In this document: one piece after another, positions 25,737-34,193 of the stretch
Position numbering within the stretch: position 1 is the first letter of the stretch
Layout of the letters: each line of letters starts with the position of its first letter
Source of the DNA: Crateriforma spongiae
Lineage (GTDB): Bacteria > Planctomycetota > Planctomycetia > Pirellulales > Pirellulaceae
NCBI RefSeq assembly: GCF_012290005.1
Contig: NZ_JAAXMS010000007.1
Coordinates: forward strand, 291,991-355,990
Direction: 5' to 3'
Length of the DNA stretch: 64,000 nt
Translations under genes and position numbers: made by a program
The notes under the pieces: generated by a model
The model's database searches: none
What the model was told of the DNA's origin: nothing
Seen by the model: the letters and a program-made list of their open reading frames with translations, nothing else

Positions 25737-27524
25737 CTAAGGCGTTTCTTCCCACATGTCGTAAAGCGGCATGTGACGGTAATAGACCTCCAGGCAATAC
25801 AAGCTGAGGCAGGTCGTATACAGTCGTCCGCCGGCACGGTCGCCCCACTTGTCGCCTTGTGGTGCCCAGCTGCCTTTTTCACGCCCACGTTTGGTTTGCG
25901 CTTGAGGCAACGCTTCACGCATGCGGTTGTTCCACAGCGACCAAGCGGACGTGCCGTAGTGGTGCAATACCTGGGTCGCGTAGTACCAGTAATAGACGTC
26001 CGACTGGTCGATGTCGAACATGTAGTTGTCCAGCAAGTTTTTGACACCGCGTTGCATCGAACGGTGTTCGCGTTGCCAGCCGGTGTATTGCCGAATCAGT
26101 AATCCCTCGGCGCTCATCGATGGTGTTTCACCATAGCCGGGCAAGTAGCCGTAGGCTGAACCGGCGCCCAAGGACACCGTGTCCATGAACCGGTCGATGC
26201 CGTACCAGACTTTGTCGTCGATTTTCAAATCAGGTGCCTGGCGACCGCTTTGAAACGCCATCACGTACCAACCGGTCACCGAAAGGTCGCCTTCGATGTC
26301 GCGGAAGCGGTAACGCCAACCGCCGGTCGCCGATTGGGCGTCGCTGCAGTAATCCAGCGCCGCTTGCGCGTAGGGCTTCAGCCATGAATCGCCGGTCATC
26401 GCATAGGCTTCGCACACCGCGATGGTCGCTTGAGCTTGGGCATAGGCCTGTTCGTCGTCACCGCTGACGACTTTCTGACAAAAGAACCCGTCACGACGCT
26501 GTTCCTTGGTCAAGAACTTCAGGCCCTTGAGGACTTCATCCGCATAGGTTCCTTCGCGGTGAGTGTTGCCGTCGCCCATGAAGGCCAGCAGTGCCATCGA
26601 AGTCGCCGCGATCTTGTTCTCGTTTCGCACGCCGTCGCGATACGGCCCCCGCATGCTCCACGCACCGTTGTTCATTTGTTGACGTTTCAGCCAAGCCAAA
26701 CCCAGGTCCACCGCTTCGGCCGTTTGCGGGGTTCCGCCGTATCGTTTCATCAATTCGGCTTTGGTCGCTCCGCGGCGTCCACCGAACATCGGATTGGTGA
26801 CCTGAACCATCGGGCCGACGCCGATGTTTGCCTCGGTCGGATCCTTCGGTTGGTCGACTTTCAGTGAATCGAATTCCAGCGGCGTGTCGAAATCGATCGG
26901 CGCGTCTTCGATGAATTCCGATTCGGCGTCACTGAGTGCGTCGACCGGATCGATCGAAAACTCTGCCAATGCATCGAACGAATCGCCGGTGGAATCGCCC
27001 AGCACCATCATGACGGTGCCCAAGCCTTCGCCGACCGGTGTGCTGATCAACCCCAAAATGACCAGCAAGATCAGGTGCACGATCATGCTGATCAGCCACG
27101 GCGGGGCTTTCTTGGACAGGTCTTCTTTGGGCTCTTCGGCTTCGCCAGACGGTTCAGCGGCGGCCGAATCGGCATCGACATCCGCAGTTTCACCTTTCGG
27201 CGGTGCGACAGGTGCCGATGCCGACGGCTTTGCTGCGGGCTTGGCGGACGATTGTGGTTTCGGCTTCGTCGCGGCCGGATCGGGCAGTTCGTCGAGCTCG
27301 CCTCGCCAGCGTACCCCTTTGGCCGAACCGACACCGGTGGGCGGTGGCGGCAAGGGTGGTTCGCCCGTCGCGGCGGGTTGCTTGCGTCGGCCTTGATGGG
27401 ATGTCGGCGGCGGCGGTGGGACCAGCGGTGGCGTCGGCGGCGACGCATCGGTGGGGGAACCGTTGGGAACCGGTGTTCCGGCCGACGATTTGGACGAGTC
27501 GATCGAAGGTTCGAGATTCGACAT
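25737..27524 (-). CDS. Membrane-anchored prenyltransferase/squalene-oxidase repeat protein
   Basis: 595 residues. The N-terminal 140 residues are Pro-rich and charged. A TM helix (about 145-165, PPWLISMIVHLILLVILGLI) follows, then an acidic spacer. The C-terminal 330 residues form an alpha/alpha toroid with repeated W/G motifs: LGLAWLKRQQMNNGAWSM, GLKFLTKEQRRDGFF, ALDYCSDAQSATGGWRYR and GSWAPQGDKWGDRAGGRLYT. These are prenyltransferase/squalene-cyclase repeats without the DxDD catalytic motif of squalene-hopene cyclases, so this family (common in planctomycetes) is not expected to make hopanoids. First gene of the operon with the Pro-rich protein and the M20 peptidase. Confidence 0.8.
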   Translation of the reverse strand: MSNLEPSIDSSKSSAGTPVPNGSPTDASPPTPPLVPPPPPTSHQGRRKQPAATGEPPLPPPPTGVGSAKGVRWRGELDELPDPAATKPKPQSSAKPAAKPSASAPVAPPKGETADVDADSAAAEPSGEAEEPKEDLSKKAPPWLISMIVHLILLVILGLISTPVGEGLGTVMMVLGDSTGDSFDALAEFSIDPVDALSDAESEFIEDAPIDFDTPLEFDSLKVDQPKDPTEANIGVGPMVQVTNPMFGGRRGATKAELMKRYGGTPQTAEAVDLGLAWLKRQQMNNGAWSMRGPYRDGVRNENKIAATSMALLAFMGDGNTHREGTYADEVLKGLKFLTKEQRRDGFFCQKVVSGDDEQAYAQAQATIAVCEAYAMTGDSWLKPYAQAALDYCSDAQSATGGWRYRFRDIEGDLSVTGWYVMAFQSGRQAPDLKIDDKVWYGIDRFMDTVSLGAGSAYGYLPGYGETPSMSAEGLLIRQYTGWQREHRSMQRGVKNLLDNYMFDIDQSDVYYWYYATQVLHHYGTSAWSLWNNRMREALPQAQTKRGREKGSWAPQGDKWGDRAGGRLYTTCLSLYCLEVYYRHMPLYDMWEETP

Positions 27525-28075
27525 CCGCGCCCCCGTCGCAGCAGCGTCAAAAGATGATGGATGATCAGAAAAGTTGCAGGCGGCGAACGGTCAACCGGAT
27601 GGCCGGTGAGATTCCCCCGAGTTGCCCACTGCATGAGGACGATTACGTCGACGCGATCGTTCGGAAAAAGTCTCACTTTCCCCGGTGAGACTGCTTCCGG
27701 TGGGCAACGATGCTTGACGGGATCGGCTTCGTGACGCTCCAGTCTAGCACGGTGATCCGTCGGATGACAAAACGATTTGCTGCGAAGACGGCTCCACTGC
27801 CGATCGGCCCATCATTGCCGCCGGATCGGTCCGGTGGCATGGCTTCGGCGTGTGCTGTCGGTAACGATGAATCGGATGCTGCAGACTTTGCGGGACAGGA
27901 ACACAGGCAAATGGCACCCGTGAAAGGGATCCCTGCGATGCGAGATCAAGAATCAACCTGTCCTTTGGCGGGGTCGAGCGGGGTTGCAGACGGGCGACCG
28001 ATGTCGCCGTTTATTGGCCACCGATTGGGTTCCGGCCACGCGATCGAGACGGTCCAGGGGAATCACTGGGGATTC
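27525..28075. other. Divergent intergenic region
   Basis: About 550 bases between the divergent prenyltransferase-repeat operon and the lipoprotein gene. It holds the nested inverted repeats at 27621-27708 (annotated separately). A frame open from 27710 continues into the lipoprotein, but its residues before 28076 do not look like protein. Promoters for both directions probably lie here; none could be assigned by eye. Confidence 0.4.
27621..27708. repeat. Nested inverted repeats (two-stem structured element)
   Basis: The outer perfect 9-bp arms are GTTGCCCAC (27621-27629) and GTGGGCAAC (27700-27708). The inner perfect 8-bp hairpin is AGTCTCAC (27669-27676), loop TTTCCCCG, GTGAGACT (27685-27692). 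Together they could form a closed two-helix structure in RNA or a cruciform in DNA. Neither stem is followed by a T-run, so a simple terminator is unlikely. Confidence 0.5.
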
Positions 28076-29149
28076 ATGCCCGCGCAGGCGTTCAGGGCCA
28101 TCCTGGTCGTCGCACTGCTGTGTGGTTGCGGCCCGGTCCGATCGCAAAGTACTGGCCAATCGCAAAGCGGTTTGTCGTCGGGTTCGGATTCGGCGGAAGC
28201 TGTCGGCGAACAACAGCCGAATCGGCCCGTCGGCACCGATGCGTGGGTCTGGATTCAGCCCTCGATGCCCAGCGGCCGTGCGTCCAACGGGCCGGGGGCC
28301 AATCGGGATGAGGATTTTCGATGGTTTCCCGATCCGATTCGCCGGCTGAGAGTTCAGATCATTCGCTTTGATGCCCGGCGACTGGAATACGTTCAGTCCC
28401 CCGATCAGCCGGAAACCAACGTGGTCGCTGCGGACCGAGTGGTGTGGGCGATGCCGACACGCTGGCAGCCCGGTCAACGTCAGGCCATCGACGCGTTGAT
28501 TCGTGGCGATGACGACATGGCGTTGCGCGGGTTGTTGCAACAAACCGAAAAGCGGCCGGCGGTCTGGTTGCAGCAGTGGATGTCGATGGCTGCCGCCCAA
28601 GCCGCATCGCGCAGCGGGCGTTCGGAGATCGCGTTGGAAATCGTCCGGCAACTTGATCGGCGACCGATGCCACCGATGGTGGTCGGCTGGTTGCCGGTTT
28701 GCTGGTTGTCGTCGTCGGGACGGGCCGGCGGAATCGACGCCCAGGCGGCACGCGCGGCCCTGTCCGATCCATCGGATGCGGTGCGATTGGTCGCCGCATC
28801 GGCATTGCTGGAAAAGGATCGGGCCGCAGCTTCGGCCGTCTTGGCCAGACTGTCTGGTGGACAGCAGCGACCGCTGATCGCCGCGTTGGCGTCCGCCCAG
28901 CAGATGCGGACGCTAAATCCCGCGCAGTGGGCCGAGGATTGGGCCATTCATTTGCGTCGTGTGGAGACCCTGCCCCTGGCAATACAGATGGGGCCGTTGT
29001 CGATGGCGGCCGAACGCACTGACAGGGCCGGCCTGGATTCAGCCGCCGAAGACCTGGAAACATCGCTCCGCTGGGCCCCGGTCGCCCCCCATCCGGCGCG
29101 TCCGGAAACGCTGCAGATGTTGGTCCGCGGCGAACCGGAGGGGCCCTGA
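28076..29149 (+). CDS. Predicted lipoprotein of unknown function, HEAT/TPR-like helical body
   Basis: About 357 residues from ATG 28076. This start gives a lipoprotein signal, AILVVALLCGC, with a lipobox Cys; a start at 27938 (AAAGGGA upstream) would add 46 residues. The N-terminal 110 residues after the Cys are low-complexity then beta-rich (RRLRVQIIRFDARRLEYVQS). The rest is helical with Ala-rich repeats (ALRGLLQQTEKRPAVWLQQW, VRLVAASALLEKDRAAASAV) resembling HEAT-like scaffolds. No catalytic motif seen. It lies 105 bases upstream of the ribosomal protein L13 gene, same strand. Confidence 0.55.
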   Translation: MPAQAFRAILVVALLCGCGPVRSQSTGQSQSGLSSGSDSAEAVGEQQPNRPVGTDAWVWIQPSMPSGRASNGPGANRDEDFRWFPDPIRRLRVQIIRFDARRLEYVQSPDQPETNVVAADRVVWAMPTRWQPGQRQAIDALIRGDDDMALRGLLQQTEKRPAVWLQQWMSMAAAQAASRSGRSEIALEIVRQLDRRPMPPMVVGWLPVCWLSSSGRAGGIDAQAARAALSDPSDAVRLVAASALLEKDRAAASAVLARLSGGQQRPLIAALASAQQMRTLNPAQWAEDWAIHLRRVETLPLAIQMGPLSMAAERTDRAGLDSAAEDLETSLRWAPVAPHPARPETLQMLVRGEPEGP

Positions 29150-29254
29150 CATTCGTCGGAAACAAAGGCGATATTAGGACTTGCCGCCAAAAGGACTTGC
29201 CGATAGATTCCGCGATTCGTTCTAGCAAGTTCCTTAAGATTTAAAGTCAGTCTC

Positions 29255-29704
29255 GTGGCGGTTCAGCGAACCTTCATGGCCAAACCCGGCCAAGTCGAAC
29301 AACACTGGTATCACGTCGATGCATCGGACGAAGTCCTGGGCCGGCTGGCCGGCGACATCGCCGTTGTGCTGATGGGCAAGCATAAGCCGGAATACACGCC
29401 GCACGTCGATTGCGGTGACTTCGTCGTCGTGACCAACGCCGAAAAAGTGGCCATGACGGGCAACAAGATGAGCGATCGGCACTACACGTGGTACACCGGA
29501 TATCCCGGGCTGCGTCTGGAAAGCTATGGCGATCGTCGCGACCGCAAGCCGGAAGATCTGATTCTGCACGCCGTGCGTCGAATGCTGCCCAAGAACAAGT
29601 TGGCCGCAAAGATGCTGAAGAAGCTGAAGATTTACAGCGGCTCGGAGCATCCGCATACGGCTCAACAGCCTTCGGAATTGCAGCGAACTAGCAAAAAGGT
29701 CTGA
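29255..29704 (+). CDS. rplM: Large subunit ribosomal protein L13
   Basis: 149 residues with a GTG start at 29255. Translation MAVQRTFMAKPGQVEQHWYH is the expected L13 N-terminus, so the ATG at 29276 would be too short. Family landmarks are DASDEVLGRLAGDIAVVLMG, KHKPEYTPHVDCGDFVVVTN, the YTWYTGYPGLRLESY segment and LHAVRRMLPKNKLAAKMLKK, near the usual 142-150 residue length. It binds 23S rRNA early in 50S assembly. It is followed by rpsI after 105 bases, the normal bacterial L13-S9 pairing. Confidence 0.97.
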   Translation: MAVQRTFMAKPGQVEQHWYHVDASDEVLGRLAGDIAVVLMGKHKPEYTPHVDCGDFVVVTNAEKVAMTGNKMSDRHYTWYTGYPGLRLESYGDRRDRKPEDLILHAVRRMLPKNKLAAKMLKKLKIYSGSEHPHTAQQPSELQRTSKKV

Positions 29705-29809
29705 CACTGACGTGTCGACTTGAAAGTCAGGGCCTCATTTTTCGAGGCGGCTTTTCATCAACGTCACATCCATCCGCGTCCCGTTCATCATCGCACCAAA
29801 CAGCATTCC

Positions 29810-30223
29810 ATGGTTTCCATCAAAAAGGACAAGATCAGCGGCGATTGCCTGGGCACCGGCCGACGCAAAAGCAGCGTCGCGCGGGTCCGTGTCCGCCCCG
29901 GCAGCGGCAAAATCGTGATCAACCGCAAGCCGATCGAAGAATATTTCGCCAACGAACAAGACGTTGCCGCGATCCGTTCGACCCTGGATGCCGTGGAATT
30001 GGGCGACAAGTTGGATGTGTTTGTGCGTGTCAGCGGCGGCGGAATGACCGGCCAGAGTGGTGCCGTCCGCATGGGGCTGGCTCGTGCTTTGACCGGATAC
30101 GACGAATCGCTGCACGAAACCCTTCGCGACGGCAACTTCCTGACTCGCGATTCGCGAATGAAGGAACGGAAAAAGCCCGGTCTGCGTGGTGCCCGTCGTG
30201 GCGTCCAGTTCAGCAAGCGTTAA
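29810..30223 (+). CDS. rpsI: Small subunit ribosomal protein S9
   Basis: 137 residues from ATG 29810; an upstream frame to 29720 is non-protein-like. Landmarks are GTGRRKSSVARVRVRPGSGK, INRKPIEEYF, VRVSGGGMTGQSGAVRMGLA, and the C-terminal KKPGLRGARRGVQFSKR whose final Lys-Arg tail reaches the P-site tRNA. Length is normal (about 130). Co-transcribed with rplM, and followed by an intrinsic terminator at 30368-30397. Confidence 0.97.
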   Translation: MVSIKKDKISGDCLGTGRRKSSVARVRVRPGSGKIVINRKPIEEYFANEQDVAAIRSTLDAVELGDKLDVFVRVSGGGMTGQSGAVRMGLARALTGYDESLHETLRDGNFLTRDSRMKERKKPGLRGARRGVQFSKR

Positions 30224-30367
30224 ATCGCCGCTGGCTACATTCCGACTGGTGTTTGCGTCAGTTTTCGCTACGATCTGACGCACCGGGATCTTTGGCGCGT
30301 CGCTTGCACCGTCACGCAAGGGTTCTGTATCCTGCCAAGCCGTCATGGGTCACCATGTGTGGTGGCC

Positions 30368-30397
30368 GGCCGGTTTCTCTGAAAAATCGGCCTTTTT
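30368..30397 (+). terminator. Intrinsic terminator after rpsI / before infA
   Basis: GGCCGGTTT (30368-30376) pairs with AAATCGGCC (30384-30392) with one G-T wobble and a 7-base loop, followed by TTTTT. It ends the L13-S9 transcript. It also lies upstream of the true infA start, showing that a longer frame beginning at 30345 cannot be the infA coding start unless the terminator is translated. Confidence 0.8.
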
Positions 30398-30461
30398 CTC
30401 TTCTCGGGCTCGGTGCTCGAAAAGCGGCAGCAGGTTTCATCGGTTAACGGAAATATCAGTT

Positions 30462-30683
30462 TTGGGAAAGAAAGAAGAGGCCTTCGAAGTCGAAGGCACT
30501 GTCACGCAAGCCTTGGCGAACACTCGGTTCCGCGTGCAATTGGAAACAGGTAACGAAGTCATGGCGCATGTCGCTGGTCGCATGCGGAAGCACTTCATTC
30601 GGATCGTCCCCGGTGACAAGGTTCGCGTCGAACTGTCCCCCTACGATCTGACGAAGGGCCGAATCACCTATCGCGAACGCTAA
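30462..30683 (+). CDS. infA: Translation initiation factor IF-1
   Basis: 73 residues if initiated at TTG 30462, reading [20 protein letters not shown] then [19 protein letters not shown]. This is the standard IF-1 length (about 72) and OB-fold, ending in the usual [16 protein letters not shown]. No in-frame ATG or GTG lies close by; the only upstream ATG (30345) would add 39 unrelated residues and precedes the terminator at 30368. A weak GGA lies about 11 bases upstream. IF-1 blocks the A site during 30S initiation. It is separated from the rpsI transcript by the terminator, so it should have its own promoter in the 65 bases before it. Confidence 0.93.
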   Translation: MGKKEEAFEVEGTVTQALANTRFRVQLETGNEVMAHVAGRMRKHFIRIVPGDKVRVELSPYDLTKGRITYRER

Positions 30684-30702
30684 TACTTCATCGATCGTCG
30701 CT

Positions 30703-31197
30703 ATGCTTGATCTTGTTCGTTTCAATGACAATTCTGGCGTCGCCACGGGACGATGCTGTTTTGTTTGGGTCGTGGTTTGTCTGGCCATCACCCTGGTCGG
30801 TTGTAACGTACAGACTCGCAGCAGCAGCCCGGGCCCGATCGATGCGGACGCCCCGGAAGAATTTTCGACCACCGATTCCGGGTTGCAGTACCGGATTCTA
30901 CGCAAGGGAAACGGGAACACGCCGGGCCCGACCAGTCGTGTCGTCGTCGATTACGTGGGCACGATGGACAATGGCATCGAATTCGATAGCTCGTACCGAC
31001 GATCCGATCCGACGTCGTTTCGATTGACGGATGTTGTCCGTGGCTGGACCGAAGGACTGCAGTTGGTCAGCGAAGGCGGGATGATCGAGCTAAAGATCCC
31101 GGCGGAACTCGGCTATGGCAATTCCCCGCCACCCGGCAGCGGAATTCCGATCGGTGCCACGTTGAATTTCATCGTCGAATTGCACGAAATCAAGTAG
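30703..31197 (+). CDS. FKBP-type peptidyl-prolyl isomerase, lipoprotein
   Basis: 164 residues. The N-terminal hydrophobic segment ends in a lipobox (CLAITLVGC), so the protein should be lipidated and exported. After a short linker comes one FKBP domain (about 60-163): SRVVVDYVGTMDNGIEFDSS, the FRLTDVVRGWTEGLQLVSEG helix region and GGMIELKIPAELGYGNSPPP, ending in LNFIVELHEIK. The active-site Tyr, Asp, Trp and Ile positions are all present. It speeds prolyl cis-trans isomerisation of exported proteins. It begins 20 bases after infA on the same strand, likely co-transcribed. Confidence 0.93.
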   Translation: MLDLVRFNDNSGVATGRCCFVWVVVCLAITLVGCNVQTRSSSPGPIDADAPEEFSTTDSGLQYRILRKGNGNTPGPTSRVVVDYVGTMDNGIEFDSSYRRSDPTSFRLTDVVRGWTEGLQLVSEGGMIELKIPAELGYGNSPPPGSGIPIGATLNFIVELHEIK

Positions 31198-31219
31198 ACC
31201 CGGCGTCAGGCCGCGATCT

Positions 31220-31987
31220 CTAGCCGCGCAGAAACACCGGCTGGTTTTCCTTACTGCTCGCCGCATCGTATCGATAGCCGTCCGCGTCGAACGTCTGCAG
31301 TTTCTTTGGCGTTTTTGCTTTTTTGCGAATCGCCCATGATGCCATCGTCCCTCGTGCGACTTTGGCAAAGACCGTGATCATCTTGTATTTGCCGTCTTTG
31401 TTTTCCTTAAAGACGGGGGTGATGATCGGGAACGGAAACGTCTTTGGGCCGATCACTTTCAAATATTCCTGGGATGCCAAGTTTAATAGGAACTTTGCGC
31501 CGGCCTCTTCCATGGATTCGATCAAACGGTCTCGGACCTTGTCGCCCCAGAACGCGTAGAGATCCTTTCCACGGTCCGTTTTCAGCGACGTGCCCATCTC
31601 CAGTCGGTACGGCAGCATCAGGTCTTTCGGACGCAGCACGCCGTACAGACCTGACAGGATGCGAAGGTGGTCTTGGGCATAGTCCCATTGTTTGGACGTC
31701 CACTGGTCCGTTTTCAGCCCACGATAGACGTCGCCTTGAAAGGCACACGCAGCCGGCCGACCGCCATTTCGCGCGGACGGAATTTCCCAATCCTGAAAAC
31801 GCTGGTGATTCAATTCGGCCAACGATTCGCTGATGCCCATCAGGTCGCGAAGCGCATTCTGTGTTGTTTCGGCCAGTTGTGACGCCAATTGTTGGCTGTC
31901 GTCGGGGAACGGGATTTTGGTCGTGCCGGTCACGGAGACTGGCGAATCAAAGTCCAAAGTTTTCGAAGGCGACAATATCGACAGCAT
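31220..31987 (-). CDS. yaaA: Peroxide stress protein YaaA (UPF0246/DUF328)
   Basis: 255 residues, full family length. Landmarks: N-terminal MLSILSPSKTLDF, AFQGDVYRGLKTDQW, LRILSGLYGVLRPKDLMLPY, RLEMGTSLKT, FLLNLASQEYLKVI, and the C-terminal FAKVARGTMASWAIRKKAK. In E. coli YaaA lowers free iron during peroxide stress. A ferritin gene lies next in line on the same strand (start 32621), so iron handling is a shared theme, though about 120 bases separate the two and they may be independent units. Its stop faces the FKBP gene stop, 22 bases apart. Confidence 0.93.
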   Translation of the reverse strand: MLSILSPSKTLDFDSPVSVTGTTKIPFPDDSQQLASQLAETTQNALRDLMGISESLAELNHQRFQDWEIPSARNGGRPAACAFQGDVYRGLKTDQWTSKQWDYAQDHLRILSGLYGVLRPKDLMLPYRLEMGTSLKTDRGKDLYAFWGDKVRDRLIESMEEAGAKFLLNLASQEYLKVIGPKTFPFPIITPVFKENKDGKYKMITVFAKVARGTMASWAIRKKAKTPKKLQTFDADGYRYDAASSKENQPVFLRG

Positions 31988-32108
31988 GGATCATTCGGTC
32001 GGGCGTAAGATCGGTCCGGTGCCACGTCTTCGATTGGCTGAAAATCGCGGCCACCGGTTTCGTGCGGTGGTGAAGCGGGGCGGGGGATACTGCTCGTGCG
32101 GTGGCGAC

Positions 32109-32621
32109 TCAGCCGGCATCGCCTTCGGTTTCCGAACCGGTGCGTTGACCCACTTGGTCGTCGATCATCAACAGGCCCATCGGGTTGTCGCCGACTTTAC
32201 GAAGCTTTTCGACGATCGACAGTACCGTCGATTCTTCTTCAACCTGCTCGCTGACGAACCACTGTAGGAATGCAATCGCCGCGTGGTCACTATGCTTGGC
32301 CGCCAAGTCCACCAACTCGTTGATCTTTCGGGTGACCAGGCACTCGTGTTGGTAACTGTCTTCGAAAGCCTCCAGAACGCTTCCGAATTCGATCTTCGGA
32401 GTATCGATCTGTTGCAAGATGACTCGCCCGCCACGTTCGTTGATGTGGTCGACGAACTTCATCGCATGCATGCGTTCTTCGTCGGCTTGCAGCTGCATCC
32501 AGGACGCCATGCCGTCCCAGTTTTCGGCGGCAAAGTAGTTCATCATCGACAGGTACAGATACGACGAATAAAACTCGGCGTTCAGGTGATCGTTAAACGC
32601 GTCTTGGATTTCTTGATGCAC
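32109..32621 (-). CDS. Ferritin (non-heme, FtnA-like)
   Basis: 170 residues with a GTG start at 32621; a nearby ATG is out of frame. It is a four-helix iron-storage ferritin: LNAEFYSSYLYLSMMNYFAA (helix A with the ferroxidase Glu), ADEERMHAMKFVDHINERGG (helix B ExxH), HECLVTRKINELVDLA (helix C) and FLQWFVSEQVEEESTVLSIV (helix D). All ferroxidase-centre carboxylates and the His are visible, and there is no heme-binding Met typical of bacterioferritin. The protein oxidises and stores Fe(II) in a 24-mer shell. It sits upstream of yaaA on the same strand. Confidence 0.95.
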   Translation of the reverse strand: MHQEIQDAFNDHLNAEFYSSYLYLSMMNYFAAENWDGMASWMQLQADEERMHAMKFVDHINERGGRVILQQIDTPKIEFGSVLEAFEDSYQHECLVTRKINELVDLAAKHSDHAAIAFLQWFVSEQVEEESTVLSIVEKLRKVGDNPMGLLMIDDQVGQRTGSETEGDAG

Positions 32622-32764
32622 GACATTGTGTCCGGCAGGAAAGGAAGCGACGTGGAAGGCTCGGTCCGCAATCTATCACGCCATCAGGGTCGATCCCACG
32701 AGGGATGTTTGTCGGAATCACATGTCATCGACCATGCGCAATTGCACGGCGATGTCGGCGGAAT

Positions 32765-34054
32765 TCATTCCATTGCGGAAGCATTTTCGGACCGCCTGCG
32801 ACCGGCGACCGCAGCGTAGGCCAACAGGTCGCTGCGGTCCAAGCAGTGGTCGCGGAGCCGCTTTTCCACCACGGCCGATTGGTCCGCCGGAACGTCGCCG
32901 AGCAATTCGATCAAACGTGTGATGTACGTTTGCAAAGGAATCTCAGCAGGCATTTTGTCGATCATGACCGACAGTGCTTTGGCGGGCTGGTCCGATCTTG
33001 CCAGCAGTTCCGCGTACGTTTCGATCGCACCGGTTCCGTGTACTGTCGGATCAACCGTTTCGGCTTTGCGTGCGAACAATCGCAGATTGTCCGGCACGTC
33101 GTGTCCGAGCAACGTTCGATAAAACGCGCGGTACATCGGATAGAATTCGGCAAACGGTTCATCGCCAGGGTATTGGAATTGGCTGTTCAGCTTGGAACCA
33201 TAGTTAGTAAGTTCCAGGGCCATTTCCAGTTGTCGTGGATCGGTCAGCACACTGGCGATCTTTACGGTGGACGCCAAGTGGGTTGTGTCCAGGTGGTAGC
33301 CGCCACCGGCCAAGAGATCGGGATTCTCTTGCAGCAGTTGCCCGAGCGACTTTGAGGCAAGCTGACCGGCATCGGGGGCGGACGACGAATCTTTGGTTCG
33401 ACCCTGGATGTCTTGTCGGACGAGTTCGGTTAGTTCGTTGTAGAAGTGCAGCAGCAGTTTTTCCGCTGCGGCTTGGCGTTCGGCCAACGGCATTCCCGCG
33501 ATCGTTTGTTCGTACATCGTGATGCTGTTGCACGTGCCTTGATGCTCCAGCACCAACTCGTAACCACGCCCGACGTCGATCGCTTCGTGTACCAGCACCT
33601 GGATCAGTGCGTCATAATTATCGTCGTCGACATCGACCGACGACATCAATCGACGCACCAATTCGCGATCTCCGGTCGGCCGAAGATACATCCAGCCTTC
33701 CATCACGCGACCTTGTTGGATCAACATCGCGCCGGCTTCGCGGCACCCCCGCAGCAACCCGTCCTCCAAGCGTCGCTCGGTCTCCGGTGAATGTTGGCCT
33801 TCCTCGGAAGTGGCGACCGCGGGCAGGCCCAGTTCCAGCCGTGTCGCCATCTTCATGGCCTCAAATAACTCAACCGGCTGACCCTGCGCCCGATAATGTG
33901 CCAGCATTTGGCGAACGATGCTTGCTGCATCCTCTGTGGTGTCACGCAGTCGCGTGGTGAAATCTTCGGTGCGATCGTTCAAAACGGTGGAAACCTGTGT
34001 GTCGGCGGGGCATCTGGGGTAAGGGCCGAAGACAAGATTTGCGGCATGTGTCAA
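32765..34054 (-). CDS. Conserved helical protein of unknown function
   Basis: Up to 429 residues. The frame begins at a TTG (34054); another TTG at 33982 (reading MNDRTEDFTTRLRD) may be the real start. The protein is soluble, mostly helical and acidic, without a signal peptide or TM segment. Recurring segments such as MLIQQGRVMEGWMYLRPTGD, IETYAELLARSDQPAKALSV and LIELLGDVPADQSAVVEKRL look TPR-like. A His/Asp-containing stretch (YHLDTTHLASTVKIASVL) is the most conserved-looking part. I do not recognise a family. It lies between the ferritin gene and the inverted repeat at 34083. Confidence 0.6.
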   Translation of the reverse strand: MTHAANLVFGPYPRCPADTQVSTVLNDRTEDFTTRLRDTTEDAASIVRQMLAHYRAQGQPVELFEAMKMATRLELGLPAVATSEEGQHSPETERRLEDGLLRGCREAGAMLIQQGRVMEGWMYLRPTGDRELVRRLMSSVDVDDDNYDALIQVLVHEAIDVGRGYELVLEHQGTCNSITMYEQTIAGMPLAERQAAAEKLLLHFYNELTELVRQDIQGRTKDSSSAPDAGQLASKSLGQLLQENPDLLAGGGYHLDTTHLASTVKIASVLTDPRQLEMALELTNYGSKLNSQFQYPGDEPFAEFYPMYRAFYRTLLGHDVPDNLRLFARKAETVDPTVHGTGAIETYAELLARSDQPAKALSVMIDKMPAEIPLQTYITRLIELLGDVPADQSAVVEKRLRDHCLDRSDLLAYAAVAGRRRSENASAME

Positions 34055-34082
34055 AGCAGCTTTCGATCATCTTGGGGCCATG

Positions 34083-34177
34083 GTCATTCCAAACGCTTTG
34101 GATCTTGTTGGCAAGCCTGTCCAGCCGATCCGTGGCAATTGACGTTGTGGGTCGGGCGGCGATGCGTTTGGAATGAC
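34083..34177. repeat. 95-bp element bounded by perfect 14-bp inverted repeats
   Basis: GTCATTCCAAACGC (34083-34096) is repeated inverted as GCGTTTGGAATGAC (34164-34177), with no mismatch, around a 67-base centre. It fills most of the short intergenic gap between two minus-strand genes. Neither side has a T-run. It could be a long RNA stem, a small MITE-like element, or a regulatory palindrome. No flanking target duplication was evident by eye. Confidence 0.6.
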
Positions 34178-34193
34178 AGGGTATTGGCTGGGA

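Noticed and set aside
25149-27561. Several plus-strand frames across the prenyltransferase-repeat and Pro-rich genes
   Set aside because: Repetitive Arg/Gly-rich translations of the complement of Pro/Ala-rich coding sequence; shadows.
30345-30461. Longer infA form starting at ATG 30345
   Set aside because: The added 39 residues have no IF-1 similarity and contain a clear intrinsic terminator sequence.
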